In this document: one piece after another, positions 1 to 5,976 of the stretch | Layout of the letters: every line of letters starts with the position of its first letter | How positions within the stretch are numbered: the stretch's first letter is position 1 | From: Candidatus Tharpella sp. | Lineage (GTDB): Bacteria; Desulfobacterota; Anaeroferrophillalia; Anaeroferrophillales; Tharpellaceae | Reading direction: 5' to 3' | Length of the DNA: 5,976 bases | Assembly: GCA_021163565.1 (NCBI GenBank) | Contig: JAGGTT010000039.1 | Coordinates: 1-5,976 of the forward strand | The notes under the pieces: model-generated | Databases searched by the model: none | What the model was told of the DNA's origin: nothing | What the model saw: the letters and a program-made list of their open reading frames with translations, nothing else | Position numbers and translations under genes: made by a program

Positions 1-1781
1 CCGGGATCGGCCATATCATCATATATTTTCTGTTGCTCTTTTTCGAGATTTTCCAAGGTTACCGGGAGTTTTTCTAGTTCAGCTTTCTCTTTGAAGCTGA
101 GTTTACGAGGTTTGCCGGTTCGGGGCTTTATGCTTTTTTTAAGCTCAGATTTAGGATCAATTTGGGAGTTGTCAGGAACCGATTCTGCCGGGCGCTGCAG
201 CAACCAGTCGTCATAACCGCCGGCAAAATCCTGAATTTTGCCATCTTCGGCAAATGCCAGGGTGCTGGTCACAACATTATTGATAAATTCGCGGTCATGG
301 CTGACCAGAAGCAGGGTTCCGCTGTAATCGGCAAGCAGCTCTTCCAGAAGTTCCAGGGTTTCAATGTCAAGATCGTTGGTCGGTTCATCAAGAATTAAGA
401 TATTGGCTGGTTTGGCAAACAGGCGGGCTAAAAGCAGGCGGTTGCGTTCGCCGCCGGAGAGGATTTTGACCGGTGATCGAGCCCGATCTGGGGTAAAGAG
501 AAAATCTTTCAGATAGCCGATCAGGTGCCGCCGGTGACCATTGATTTCGATCGTATCATTGCCGTCACCGAGGTTGTCAAACACCGTCCGCTCTTCATCA
601 AGCTGCTCGCGCTGCTGGTCGAAATAGAGTACTTCCAGATTGGTGCCGAGCCGCACCGTGCCGGCGGTCGGTATCAGTTCACCTAAAATAAGTTTCAACA
701 GTGTCGTTTTGCCGGCCCCGTTGGGACCGATAATCCCGATCTTATCGCCTTTTAAAATCGTTGTTTTAAGATCTTTAATAATCGGTTTTTGCGCATAGGC
801 AAACGTGGCTTTTTCACAAACCGCCACCAGTTTGCCAGAGGTCCCGGCGCGGCTGATTTCCATCTGCACCTGGCCGATTTTTTCACGCCGCTGACTCAGC
901 TCACTCCGCATCTCCATCAGCTCCTTGACCCGCCCCTCGTTCCGGGTGCGCCGGGCCTTTATACCTTTGCGAATCCAGACCTCTTCCCGGGCAAGTTTTT
1001 TATCGAAACGATCATGTTGCTGCTCTTCCGCGTGCAGCATCTCGGCTTTGCGCCGCAGATAATTGGGATAGTCGCCCGGCCAACTTGTAGCTTTACCCGC
1101 TTCAAGATCAACAATCCGGGTAGCGAGTTTTTTCAACAGTTTACGATCATGAGTAACAAAAAAGAGGGTCTGTGAGCTATTTAAGAGAAATTCTTCAAGC
1201 CAGATAATCGCTTCAATATCAAGATGATTGGTCGGTTCATCGAGAAGCAGAAGATCAGGCCCGGCAACCAGTGCCTGAGCTAACAGAACCCGCCGTTTAA
1301 GACCGCCGGAGAGGGTAGCAACCGGAGCTTCACTGTCAAGTTTGAGTTTGGTCATGACCAGATCGACCCGCTGCTGCACCTGCCAGGCCCCGGCAATCTC
1401 GATCTCCTCGGAAACTGCCGCCAGTTCCGCGAGGGCATCTTCACCGTGATTGTGCGCAAGTTCAAGGGTCGCAGTATGATAACGAGCTAAAAGCCCCAGC
1501 AATTCACCTAAACCGCTGACCACGACATCGTAGACAGAACCGTTTAAGGCCTGTGGGATTTCCTGACTGAGGCGGGCAATTTTAATCCCTTCAGCCCGTA
1601 GCAGGCGCCCGCTGTCAGGAACGATCTCTGCCGCGATAAGCTTCATTAAAGTCGATTTACCGGTACCATTCCGACCGACAAGACAAACCCGCTCACCCGC
1701 CTCGATCTGGAGGTTGATCTTATCCAGCAGGGGATCACCACCAAAACTTAAAGATATATCCTGTAAACTTAATAAAGCCAT
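1..1781 (-). CDS. uup: ABC-F family ATPase, Uup type (C-terminus cut by window edge)
   Basis: This is a soluble tandem-ATPase protein of the ABC-F family, which acts on ribosomes or branched DNA intermediates rather than in transport; no membrane segment is present. 593 codons are visible without a stop, against about 635 residues for E. coli Uup. The first ATPase domain has Walker A GRNGTGKS at residues 36-43, signature LSGG at 157-160 and Walker B ending in D181-E182. The second has GPNGAGKT at 352-359, LSGG at 441-444 and D465-E466. The interdomain linker carries KARRTRNEGRV at 275-285, a Uup-like signature. The last visible residues (about 545-593) are rich in Lys, Glu and Leu and match the start of the Uup C-terminal coiled coil. 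The start at 1781 is supported by AAGGG a few bases upstream and by the N-terminus beginning directly with the ATPase fold. Both catalytic glutamates are intact. It lies downstream of a probable terminator, so it may be transcribed separately from the hemB operon or by read-through. Family is near certain; the Uup subtype is likely. Confidence 0.93.
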   Translation of the reverse strand, partial: MALLSLQDISLSFGGDPLLDKINLQIEAGERVCLVGRNGTGKSTLMKLIAAEIVPDSGRLLRAEGIKIARLSQEIPQALNGSVYDVVVSGLGELLGLLARYHTATLELAHNHGEDALAELAAVSEEIEIAGAWQVQQRVDLVMTKLKLDSEAPVATLSGGLKRRVLLAQALVAGPDLLLLDEPTNHLDIEAIIWLEEFLLNSSQTLFFVTHDRKLLKKLATRIVDLEAGKATSWPGDYPNYLRRKAEMLHAEEQQHDRFDKKLAREEVWIRKGIKARRTRNEGRVKELMEMRSELSQRREKIGQVQMEISRAGTSGKLVAVCEKATFAYAQKPIIKDLKTTILKGDKIGIIGPNGAGKTTLLKLILGELIPTAGTVRLGTNLEVLYFDQQREQLDEERTVFDNLGDGNDTIEINGHRRHLIGYLKDFLFTPDRARSPVKILSGGERNRLLLARLFAKPANILILDEPTNDLDIETLELLEELLADYSGTLLLVSHDREFINNVVTSTLAFAEDGKIQDFAGGYDDWLLQRPAESVPDNSQIDPKSELKKSIKPRTGKPRKLSFKEKAELEKLPVTLENLEKEQQKIYDDMADP

Positions 1782-1804
1782 TTTCCCTTATAAAAACCAT
1801 AACG

Positions 1805-1842
1805 AAAAGACCCCGCCGACATCAGCCCACGGGGTCATTTTT
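1805..1842 (-). terminator. Probable intrinsic terminator after the aminotransferase gene
   Basis: GACCCCG (1809-1815) and CGGGGTC (1830-1836) form a perfect 7-bp GC-rich stem with a 14-nt loop. Read on the minus strand, the stem is followed by TCTTTT, so it would end the transcript coming from the aminotransferase gene (stop at 1870). Read on the plus strand it is followed by ATTTTT, so it could work in both directions. The T runs are short (4 and 5), so termination may be partial. The remaining bases before the Uup start hold an AT-rich stretch but no convincing promoter. Confidence 0.7.
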
Positions 1843-1869
1843 ATAATTACAACGTTAGAAATCACCGCT

Positions 1870-3051
1870 TTAGCAAAACTTCGCACCAACCTCTTTAAAG
1901 ATCGGCAGGGAACGTTCTATGGTTGCATCATCAACGCAGTATGCGAGCCGGAAATGACCGGGGCCACTGAAACCGCTACCCGGAACCGCGAGGATTTTAT
2001 ACTGCTGTAGAATCCGGACGAACTCAACGTCATCGGCCAGCGGGCTGCGAGGAAAGAGATAGAAAGCCCCTTGGGGTTTAGCCAGCTTAAAACCGGCATC
2101 AACCAGGCCCTGATAAAGCCTGTCACGTTTCTTCTGATAGATGCTGACATCAACGGTAACTCCCTGCAAACGGGCAATCAGCCGCTGCATGATCCCCGGC
2201 GCATTAACATAACCTAGAATCCGGTTGGTAAAGAGAAAACCATTCGCCAGTGATTCAAATTCGTCAGCATCAGGATGGAGTGCCAAATAACCGATGCGTT
2301 CACCCGCTAACGAGAGCTCTTTCGAGTAAGAGTTCGCGATAATTGAATTCTTATAAGCGGGAAAGATCGGCGGCACCACCAGTCCATCATAAACCAGCTT
2401 ACGATAAGGCTCATCTGAAATGAGGTAGATGGTTCGCTTAAATTCGATCGATTTTTCGCCCAGCAGTTTCCCTAAAGCCGTAATCTGTTCCGCGGGAAAG
2501 ACAACTCCACTCGGATTATTAGGGGAATTTATAATCACAGCTGCTGTTTTTTCATTGATTGCTGCGGCAATGGCATCCAGATCGAGAGAGAAATCTTCAG
2601 TTGGTTCAAGTTTACACAAGACCCCGCCATGATTATCGACATAGAAGTTATATTCGACAAAAAAAGGACTCGGCGAGATTACTTCGTCACCGGGGTTTAA
2701 AATCGCCTTAAAAATCACATTCAAGGCCCCGCCGGCACCGGTAGTCATCACAATCCCCTGAGGATTGACCTTAACCTGCTGTTCACCGCTCAAAAATTCA
2801 GCAACTGCGGCCCGGGTTTCCGGAAAACCGGCATTCGGCATATAGCCATATTTTAAGGGGGCCGGTTCGCGAACAATTTTAACCAGTTCCTCCTCAACCT
2901 GAGGTGGTGCCGGGACATCGGGATTACCTAACGTAAAATCACAAACATGATCGGCCCCGTATTGAGCTTTTAAGGCCGCACCCTCCTCAAACATCTTGCG
3001 AATCCATGAGGAGCGTTCCATAAATTGGGAAATTTTTTCTGCAATTGCCAT
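1870..3051 (-). CDS. PLP-dependent class I/II aminotransferase (aspartate aminotransferase-like)
   Basis: A 393-residue cytosolic fold-type I pyridoxal-phosphate enzyme that moves amino groups between an amino acid and a 2-oxo acid. Sequence landmarks are complete: TLGNPDVP near residues 40-47, YGY at 68-70, NSPNNPSG at 175-182 with the cofactor-ring Asn at 179, SDEPY at 212-216 (Asp213 for the pyridine nitrogen, Tyr216), SYSKELSLAGERIGY at 241-255 with the Schiff-base Lys244 and phosphate-binding Arg252, and HFRLAY with the substrate-carboxylate Arg368. These place it in the AspC-like COG0436 group. The amino donor cannot be read from sequence: aspartate is the default guess, alanine or an aromatic amino acid is possible. 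The start at 3051 has GGAG 10 bases upstream, inside the 15-bp gap after hisC, so it is co-transcribed with hisC and hemB. It is not a recent duplicate of hisC: the motifs around the active site differ clearly. Confidence 0.92.
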   Translation of the reverse strand: MAIAEKISQFMERSSWIRKMFEEGAALKAQYGADHVCDFTLGNPDVPAPPQVEEELVKIVREPAPLKYGYMPNAGFPETRAAVAEFLSGEQQVKVNPQGIVMTTGAGGALNVIFKAILNPGDEVISPSPFFVEYNFYVDNHGGVLCKLEPTEDFSLDLDAIAAAINEKTAAVIINSPNNPSGVVFPAEQITALGKLLGEKSIEFKRTIYLISDEPYRKLVYDGLVVPPIFPAYKNSIIANSYSKELSLAGERIGYLALHPDADEFESLANGFLFTNRILGYVNAPGIMQRLIARLQGVTVDVSIYQKKRDRLYQGLVDAGFKLAKPQGAFYLFPRSPLADDVEFVRILQQYKILAVPGSGFSGPGHFRLAYCVDDATIERSLPIFKEVGAKFC

Positions 3052-3066
3052 TGTTTCTATTCTCCA

Positions 3067-4128
3067 TTATCCAATATTTTTAATTGCATCAATCAATTGA
3101 TCCATTTCAGATCGCAATCCGACAGTAATTCTTAGGCCATGCGCCAGATCAGGATTGGAGAAATAGCGTACCAGAAATCCACTTTTCTCCAGAGCTGCCT
3201 GCAAATCTACGGCCAGACATCCTTGAGGCGGGGTAACAAAAACAAAATTGGCCTGTGAAGGCTCAACCTTAAAACCTAGATCCTGCAATGCTGCGCTTAA
3301 ATGCTGACGCTCTTTGATCACCAAGGAAACAGTTTTTTGCAGATAATCCTGATCTGCAAGTGCGGCCTGGGCGCCGATTTGCGCCAGACGATCCAGATTG
3401 TAGCTGTCCCGCACTTTATCAAGTTGCTCAATCAGAGCGGAGACCGCAAAACCTAAGCCAACTCTTAATGATGCCAGACCATAAGATTTTGATAAAGTAC
3501 GCAAAATAATCAGGTTGTCAAACTCATGCACCAAAGCTAAAGCATTATCTCCAGCAAAATCGGCATAGGCTTCATCAACCACCAGAATTCCATTCAACCT
3601 CTGCGCCAGTTCACGGATATAGTCGTTGCTGAACGAAAATCCTAATGGAGCATTCGGACTGGTCAGAAAAAAGAGTTTTATCCCGTCAGTATCAGGCTGA
3701 TAGATTGAACCCTCCTGAAAAAGCGGCAGAGACTTAATCCGCCCCCCGCGAATCCTGGTTAAAACCGGATAGAGTGAATAGGAGGGTGAAAAAAAAGCGA
3801 CCGTCTCATCTTTTTCGACAAAGGTATCAAGCACTACCCGCAAGAGTTCATCCGAACCATTACCAGCAATCACCTGTGAACTTTGACAACCGGAAATCCG
3901 GGCCGCTATCCGGCGCAGTTCCATGCTTTGCGGATCGGGATAACGCCGCATGATCGAGTCATTCCGCATCACATCGGTGATGGCGACCGCAACCTTAGGT
4001 GATGGCGGCAAGGGACTCTCGTTGGTATTGAGTTTGATTATCCGGCTGCCGGGTGACGGCTGCTGACCGGGCACATAGCCTGCCATCTGCCGCACTTCAC
4101 TCCGAGTATAATTTACGCCTGAACTCAT
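3067..4128 (-). CDS. hisC: Histidinol-phosphate aminotransferase
   Basis: This enzyme converts imidazole-acetol phosphate plus glutamate to histidinol phosphate plus 2-oxoglutarate in histidine biosynthesis; the product is cytosolic and PLP-dependent. The 353-residue length is typical. Visible family marks are the N-terminal AGYVPG and [13 protein letters not shown] (32-44), RRYPDP (61-66), NGSDELL (90-96), [10 protein letters not shown] (183-192) with Asp185 and Tyr188, [14 protein letters not shown] (211-224) with Schiff-base Lys214 and Arg222, ANFVFV (293-298), and GLRITVG (331-337) with Arg333 for substrate binding. At 157-163 the usual SPNNPTG loop reads SPNAPLG, so the Asn that normally contacts the PLP ring oxygen is Ala160. 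The ATG overlaps the hemB stop in ATGA, which indicates translational coupling; AGAGG lies 13 bases upstream, rather far for a strong ribosome site. HisC-like enzymes can also act on aromatic amino acids, so a second role in Phe/Tyr synthesis is possible. No other his gene is in the window. Confidence 0.9.
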   Translation of the reverse strand: MSSGVNYTRSEVRQMAGYVPGQQPSPGSRIIKLNTNESPLPPSPKVAVAITDVMRNDSIMRRYPDPQSMELRRIAARISGCQSSQVIAGNGSDELLRVVLDTFVEKDETVAFFSPSYSLYPVLTRIRGGRIKSLPLFQEGSIYQPDTDGIKLFFLTSPNAPLGFSFSNDYIRELAQRLNGILVVDEAYADFAGDNALALVHEFDNLIILRTLSKSYGLASLRVGLGFAVSALIEQLDKVRDSYNLDRLAQIGAQAALADQDYLQKTVSLVIKERQHLSAALQDLGFKVEPSQANFVFVTPPQGCLAVDLQAALEKSGFLVRYFSNPDLAHGLRITVGLRSEMDQLIDAIKNIG

Positions 4129-5093
4129 AAAATCCGGGCAGCCTCTTTGGCAAAATAGGTCAGAATCATATCGGCTCCGGCCCGTTTTATCGACAACAAG
4201 GATTCCAGCATCGCCTGTTCTCCATCAATCCAGCCTTTAGCTGCGGCGGCCTTGATCATCGCAAATTCACCACTGACATTGTACGCCGCCAGGGGATAAT
4301 CAAACTCGGCCCGCAGTGAGTGAATTATATCAAGATAGGGAAGCGCCGGTTTAACCATGATGATGTCGGCCCCCTCTTCAATATCGAGGGCTGCTTCCCG
4401 TAAAGCTTCACGGGCATTTGCCGGATCCATCTGATAACTCTTGCGGTCACCGAACTGAGGCGGCGATTCGGCAGCTTCGCGGAAAGGACCGTAAAAGGCC
4501 GAAGCATACTTTACGGCATAGGCCATCAACGTAATCTGATCAAAACCGGCCGCATCCAGAGCGTTACGAATAAAACCGACCCGACCGTCCATCATATCCG
4601 AAGGCGCTACCATATCAGCCCCGGCGGCAGCATGTGACACCGCCTCCCGGGCCAGAAGTTCGAGGGTTTTATCATTGTTAATCAGGCCATTTTCAACCAC
4701 ACCGCAGTGACCGTGTGAAGTATATTCACAAAGACAGACATCAGTAATAACCAGAAGATCCTTAACTTCAGCCTTCAGCGCCCGGATGGCCTCCTGAATA
4801 ATCCCGTGTTCATCATAAGCTCCGGTACCGAGTTCATCTTTCTCCTCCGGGATCCCGAACAGAATAACTGCCGGCACCCCCAGACTTTTAAGCTCCTGTG
4901 CCTCTAGTACCAGTTCATCAATTGAGAGCTGATAATTCCCCGGCATTGAGCTTATTTCATGACGAACTCCTTCTCCGGGACAGACAAAGAGTGGAGCGAT
5001 AAAATCATCAACTGAGAGTGCGGTTTCGCGCACCATGCGCCGGATATTAACATCGGCCCGCAGACGCCGGGGTCGGTAGATCGGGAAATACAT
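4125..5093 (-). CDS. hemB: Porphobilinogen synthase (delta-aminolevulinic acid dehydratase), zinc type
   Basis: HemB joins two 5-aminolevulinate molecules into porphobilinogen, the first pyrrole of haem, sirohaem and cobalamin synthesis, in the cytosol, usually as an octamer. The 322 residues cover the full family length. The N-terminus [10 protein letters not shown] and MVRET (20-24) are standard. The metal site [14 protein letters not shown] (118-131) keeps three cysteines, 120, 122 and 130, so this is the zinc-dependent kind rather than the Asp-rich magnesium kind. [11 protein letters not shown] (163-173) follows. The two Schiff-base lysines are Lys195 in AYAVKYAS and Lys248 in [10 protein letters not shown]. 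Glu233 in LREAALD corresponds to the allosteric magnesium ligand in E. coli-like enzymes (family knowledge). The start at 5093 is fixed by a strong GGGAGAG (5101-5107) 7 bases upstream. It is the first gene of the hemB-hisC-aminotransferase unit and is read from a sigma70-like promoter at 5274-5302. The stop overlaps the hisC start by 4 bp. Confidence 0.97.
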   Translation of the reverse strand: MYFPIYRPRRLRADVNIRRMVRETALSVDDFIAPLFVCPGEGVRHEISSMPGNYQLSIDELVLEAQELKSLGVPAVILFGIPEEKDELGTGAYDEHGIIQEAIRALKAEVKDLLVITDVCLCEYTSHGHCGVVENGLINNDKTLELLAREAVSHAAAGADMVAPSDMMDGRVGFIRNALDAAGFDQITLMAYAVKYASAFYGPFREAAESPPQFGDRKSYQMDPANAREALREAALDIEEGADIIMVKPALPYLDIIHSLRAEFDYPLAAYNVSGEFAMIKAAAAKGWIDGEQAMLESLLSIKRAGADMILTYFAKEAARIL

Positions 5094-5112
5094 GATTAAA
5101 CTCTCCCTTCAC

Positions 5113-5152
5113 TAAAAAATTTTCAAGTTTCAATTTACCTGGGCAGAAACTT
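5113..5152 (-). promoter_or_regulatory. Hairpin plus T-run in the hemB leader, possible attenuator
   Basis: AAGTTTC (5125-5131) and GAAACTT (5146-5152) are a perfect 7-bp inverted repeat with a 14-nt loop. In the hemB mRNA sense the second arm is followed by GAAAATTTTTT, ending about 20 bases from the start codon and just before the ribosome site. This resembles a weak intrinsic terminator or a leader hairpin. The stem is AT-rich, so stability is modest. No antiterminator alternative or known riboswitch consensus was recognised. Confidence 0.35.
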
Positions 5153-5164
5153 ACAAAGGCATAA

Positions 5165-5181
5165 GCTCGTAAACTCCGAGC
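5165..5181 (-). other. Small stem-loop in the hemB leader
   Basis: GCTCG (5165-5169) and CGAGC (5177-5181) form a perfect 5-bp stem with a 7-nt loop. It sits in the predicted untranslated leader of hemB. It is short and could be chance; it is noted because three other inverted repeats lie in the same leader (5125-5152, a weak one at 5206-5223, and 5233-5248). Confidence 0.3.
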
Positions 5182-5232
5182 ATTCATATCAACTTTTTTT
5201 ATAAAACAGTCACCGCCGGCTGTTTATATCCG

Positions 5233-5248
5233 AGCCCGGTAACGGGCT
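5233..5248 (-). other. Perfect 6-bp GC-rich hairpin with 4-nt loop in the hemB leader
   Basis: AGCCCG (5233-5238) and CGGGCT (5243-5248) enclose GTAA on the plus strand, or TTAC in the hemB mRNA sense. It lies about 20 bases after the predicted hemB transcription start. No T-run follows on either strand, so it is not an intrinsic terminator. It may stabilise the 5' end of the hemB mRNA or bind a regulator; neither is shown by the sequence. On the plus strand the loop would be of GNRA form, but no transcript in that direction is predicted here. Confidence 0.45.
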
Positions 5249-5273
5249 ATCTCATAGCATTTCAGAAAATAAA

Positions 5274-5302
5274 AGTATATTCTTTTTCTCCGACTATGAC
5301 AA
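5274..5302 (-). promoter_or_regulatory. Sigma70-type promoter of hemB operon
   Basis: On the minus strand TTGTCA (5302-5297) and TATACT (5279-5274) are separated by exactly 17 bp; each box matches the consensus at 5 of 6 positions. The expected start of transcription is near 5267, giving a leader of about 175 nt before the hemB start codon. Its -35 box is 5 bp from the -35 box of the divergent plus-strand promoter. Confidence 0.7.
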
Positions 5303-5307
5303 TAGCG

Positions 5308-5336
5308 TTGACAGTAACGATAGAGAACATTATAAA
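5308..5336 (+). promoter_or_regulatory. Sigma70-type promoter of the ccsA-like gene
   Basis: TTGACA (5308-5313, full consensus) and TATAAA (5331-5336, 5 of 6) are spaced by exactly 17 bp. The predicted start is near 5343, giving a leader of about 280 nt before the ATG at 5621. This is the strongest promoter match in the window and is oriented away from hemB. Confidence 0.75.
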
Positions 5337-5370
5337 CGTTATCAGCAGAGATTGAAACTAATGCCACAAA

Positions 5371-5399
5371 CTTAACCCGGGCATAGCCCACTGGTTAAG
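5371..5399 (+). other. Two-part stem-loop in the ccsA leader
   Basis: CTTAACC (5371-5377) and GGTTAAG (5393-5399) form a perfect 7-bp outer stem. Inside it GGGC (5379-5382) and GCCC (5386-5389) form a 4-bp inner stem around ATA. It starts about 28 bases after the predicted transcription start. No T-run follows, so it is not a simple terminator. The arrangement suggests a folded 5' leader element of unknown role. Confidence 0.5.
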
Positions 5400-5406
5400 A
5401 TCCCTC

Positions 5407-5424
5407 AGCAGAACATTTTCTGCT
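5407..5424 (+). other. Perfect 7-bp stem-loop in the ccsA leader
   Basis: AGCAGAA (5407-5413) and TTCTGCT (5418-5424) enclose a CATT loop. It follows the 5371-5399 hairpin by 7 bases. On the plus strand it is followed by TAAAAAACGGGG, not by T residues, so it does not look like a terminator in the direction of transcription. Confidence 0.5.
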
Positions 5425-5458
5425 TAAAAAACGGGGAAACAATCTGTAAATAACTAGA

Positions 5459-5599
5459 GGGTGTCTTGAAAAATTAGAATTTTTGTTCTAGTGCAAGGCG
5501 GACGAAGATTTTAACCGCAGAAATACATTGAGTATTTTGAGGATTAAAATTTGAGTTCAACGCAGCAATTGGGGAAAAAGGCAATTTTTCAAGGTACTC
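5459..5599. repeat. Palindromic MITE-like element, 141 bp, nested inverted repeats
   Basis: The outer ends pair over 17 positions: 5459-5475 with 5583-5599, including the perfect 11-bp core CTTGAAAAATT / AATTTTTCAAG (5465-5475, 5583-5593) and an outer extension containing three G-T wobbles. TTTTT (5480-5484) faces AAAAA (5575-5579). Nested inside are ATTTTAA (5508-5514) with TTAAAAT (5544-5550), and AAATAC (5521-5526) with GTATTT (5532-5537) around the loop ATTGA. The whole unit can therefore fold into one long hairpin as DNA cruciform or RNA. It has no open reading frame of its own and no clear target-site duplication. Short non-coding units with terminal inverted repeats like this are typical of MITEs or extragenic palindromic repeats moved by a transposase in trans. 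I recall similar sequences from deltaproteobacterial genomes but cannot verify that here. Only one copy is in the window. Confidence 0.72.
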
Positions 5600-5620
5600 C
5601 AAAAAATTACACGACTTCTC

Positions 5621-5976
5621 ATGACCAATGCGTACATAATCCTTCTCGGCGGAGCTTTAGGTCTCTACACACTCGGCATGGTGACCGGTTTTTTCTACCT
5701 GTTCCGTCCCATGCCGCAGAAGACCCTCTGGTGCAAGCGTTTTATTCAAACCGGATCTTTAGTCCACCTGCTGGCTTTTCTCAGCCGCTGCATTCAGGTG
5801 CAAACCCTGGCAGTCACCAATCTGCATGAATCACTTTCATTCTTCGCTCTACTGCTGGCACTGGCTTTTCTGCTTATCGGCCGGAAAACATCACTTCCCA
5901 CTCTCGGCACATTTATATCTCCGTTACTGATCATCTTTACCATGTGGGCCCTTATCATACCCCATGCAATCACACC
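5621..5976 (+). CDS. ccsA: CcsA/HemX-type cytochrome c assembly membrane protein (N-terminal part, cut by window edge)
   Basis: 118 complete codons are visible before the window ends. The product is strongly hydrophobic, with membrane segments at about 5-28, 41-60, 70-87 and 94-113, joined by short basic loops (RPMPQKTLWCKR at 29-40, GRKTS at 87-91). The sequence TNLHESLSFFA (66-76) matches the NLYES-like motif of CcsA/ResC and HemX proteins, which take part in haem delivery to apocytochrome c or sit beside glutamyl-tRNA reductase genes. The haem-binding WWD-type motif expected further on lies outside the window, so CcsA and HemX cannot be told apart. ATG 5621 is chosen because it places the first membrane helix intact; the frame is open upstream only to 5555 and has no earlier usual start codon. 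No Shine-Dalgarno sequence precedes it: the nearest AAGG (5591-5594) is 26 bases away and lies inside the palindromic element. A second ATG at 5678 would cut the first helix. Confidence 0.82.
   Translation, partial: MTNAYIILLGGALGLYTLGMVTGFFYLFRPMPQKTLWCKRFIQTGSLVHLLAFLSRCIQVQTLAVTNLHESLSFFALLLALAFLLIGRKTSLPTLGTFISPLLIIFTMWALIIPHAIT

Noticed and set aside
162..1175. Plus-strand open frames of 78 and 128 codons
   Set aside because: They lie antisense to the Uup gene, whose ATPase motifs are complete in the minus frame; no ribosome sites or recognisable domains.
1714..2632. Short open frames on both strands around the aminotransferase gene
   Set aside because: All are out-of-frame or antisense shadows of the Uup start and the aminotransferase gene.
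5113..5126. Possible remnant of the palindromic element's end (AAATTTTCAAG compared with AATTTTTCAAG)
   Set aside because: Only 11 bases of AT-rich sequence resemble the element and no internal part of it follows, so chance is the simpler reading.
5361..5375. Tiny upstream open frame (ATG plus three codons then TAA) in the ccsA leader
   Set aside because: It has no ribosome-binding site and codes for no run of one amino acid, so a leader-peptide attenuation role cannot be supported.
5371..5424. tRNA-like fold suggested by GGTTAAGATCC beside paired arms
   Set aside because: There is no acceptor stem, no T-loop GTTCRA consensus and no anticodon arm of the right size.
5551..5829. 92-residue plus-strand open frame starting at TTG
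   Set aside because: It begins inside the palindromic element and runs through the ccsA coding region in another frame; its translation is low-complexity and lacks any family motif, while the ccsA frame gives clear membrane helices.

Overview
The window carries four complete or near-complete genes on the minus strand and the first part of one gene on the plus strand, separated by a 527-bp divergent intergenic region. Gene content, moderate GC and protein wording suggest a Gram-negative bacterium of the former Deltaproteobacteria (Desulfobacterota, perhaps near the Desulfuromonadales). That placement is an inference from the look of the proteins, not from a database search.

Layout, left to right: 1-1781 (minus) is an ABC-F ATPase of the Uup type, open at the left edge and lacking only the end of its C-terminal coiled coil. 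A 7-bp GC-rich hairpin at 1805-1842 separates it from 1870-3051 (minus), an aspartate-type class I/II aminotransferase. Then come 3067-4128 (minus), histidinol-phosphate aminotransferase (hisC), and 4125-5093 (minus), porphobilinogen synthase (hemB). The minus-strand transcription order is hemB-hisC-aminotransferase, with a 4-bp ATGA overlap and a 15-bp gap, so this is almost certainly one operon. The Uup gene follows after the probable terminator.

The intergenic region 5094-5620 is the most informative non-coding part. It contains two back-to-back sigma70-type promoters whose -35 boxes lie 5 bp apart: TTGTCA-17-TATACT on the minus strand toward hemB, and TTGACA-17-TATAAA on the plus strand toward the right-hand gene. 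Both predicted transcripts have long leaders (about 175 and 280 nt) with several inverted repeats. The plus-strand leader also contains a 141-bp palindromic, MITE-like element (5459-5599) with nested perfect inverted repeats. It ends 21 bp before the start codon of the right-hand gene.

The right-hand gene (5621 onward, plus, cut by the window edge) encodes the N-terminal four membrane segments of a CcsA/HemX-type cytochrome c assembly protein. Such genes often lie beside tetrapyrrole genes, which fits the divergent hemB: together they suggest a locus for haem synthesis and its use in c-type cytochromes. No wholly new multi-gene system is visible. The points that deserve attention are the palindromic element in the ccsA leader, the paired promoters, and an Asn-to-Ala change at a cofactor-contact position of HisC.
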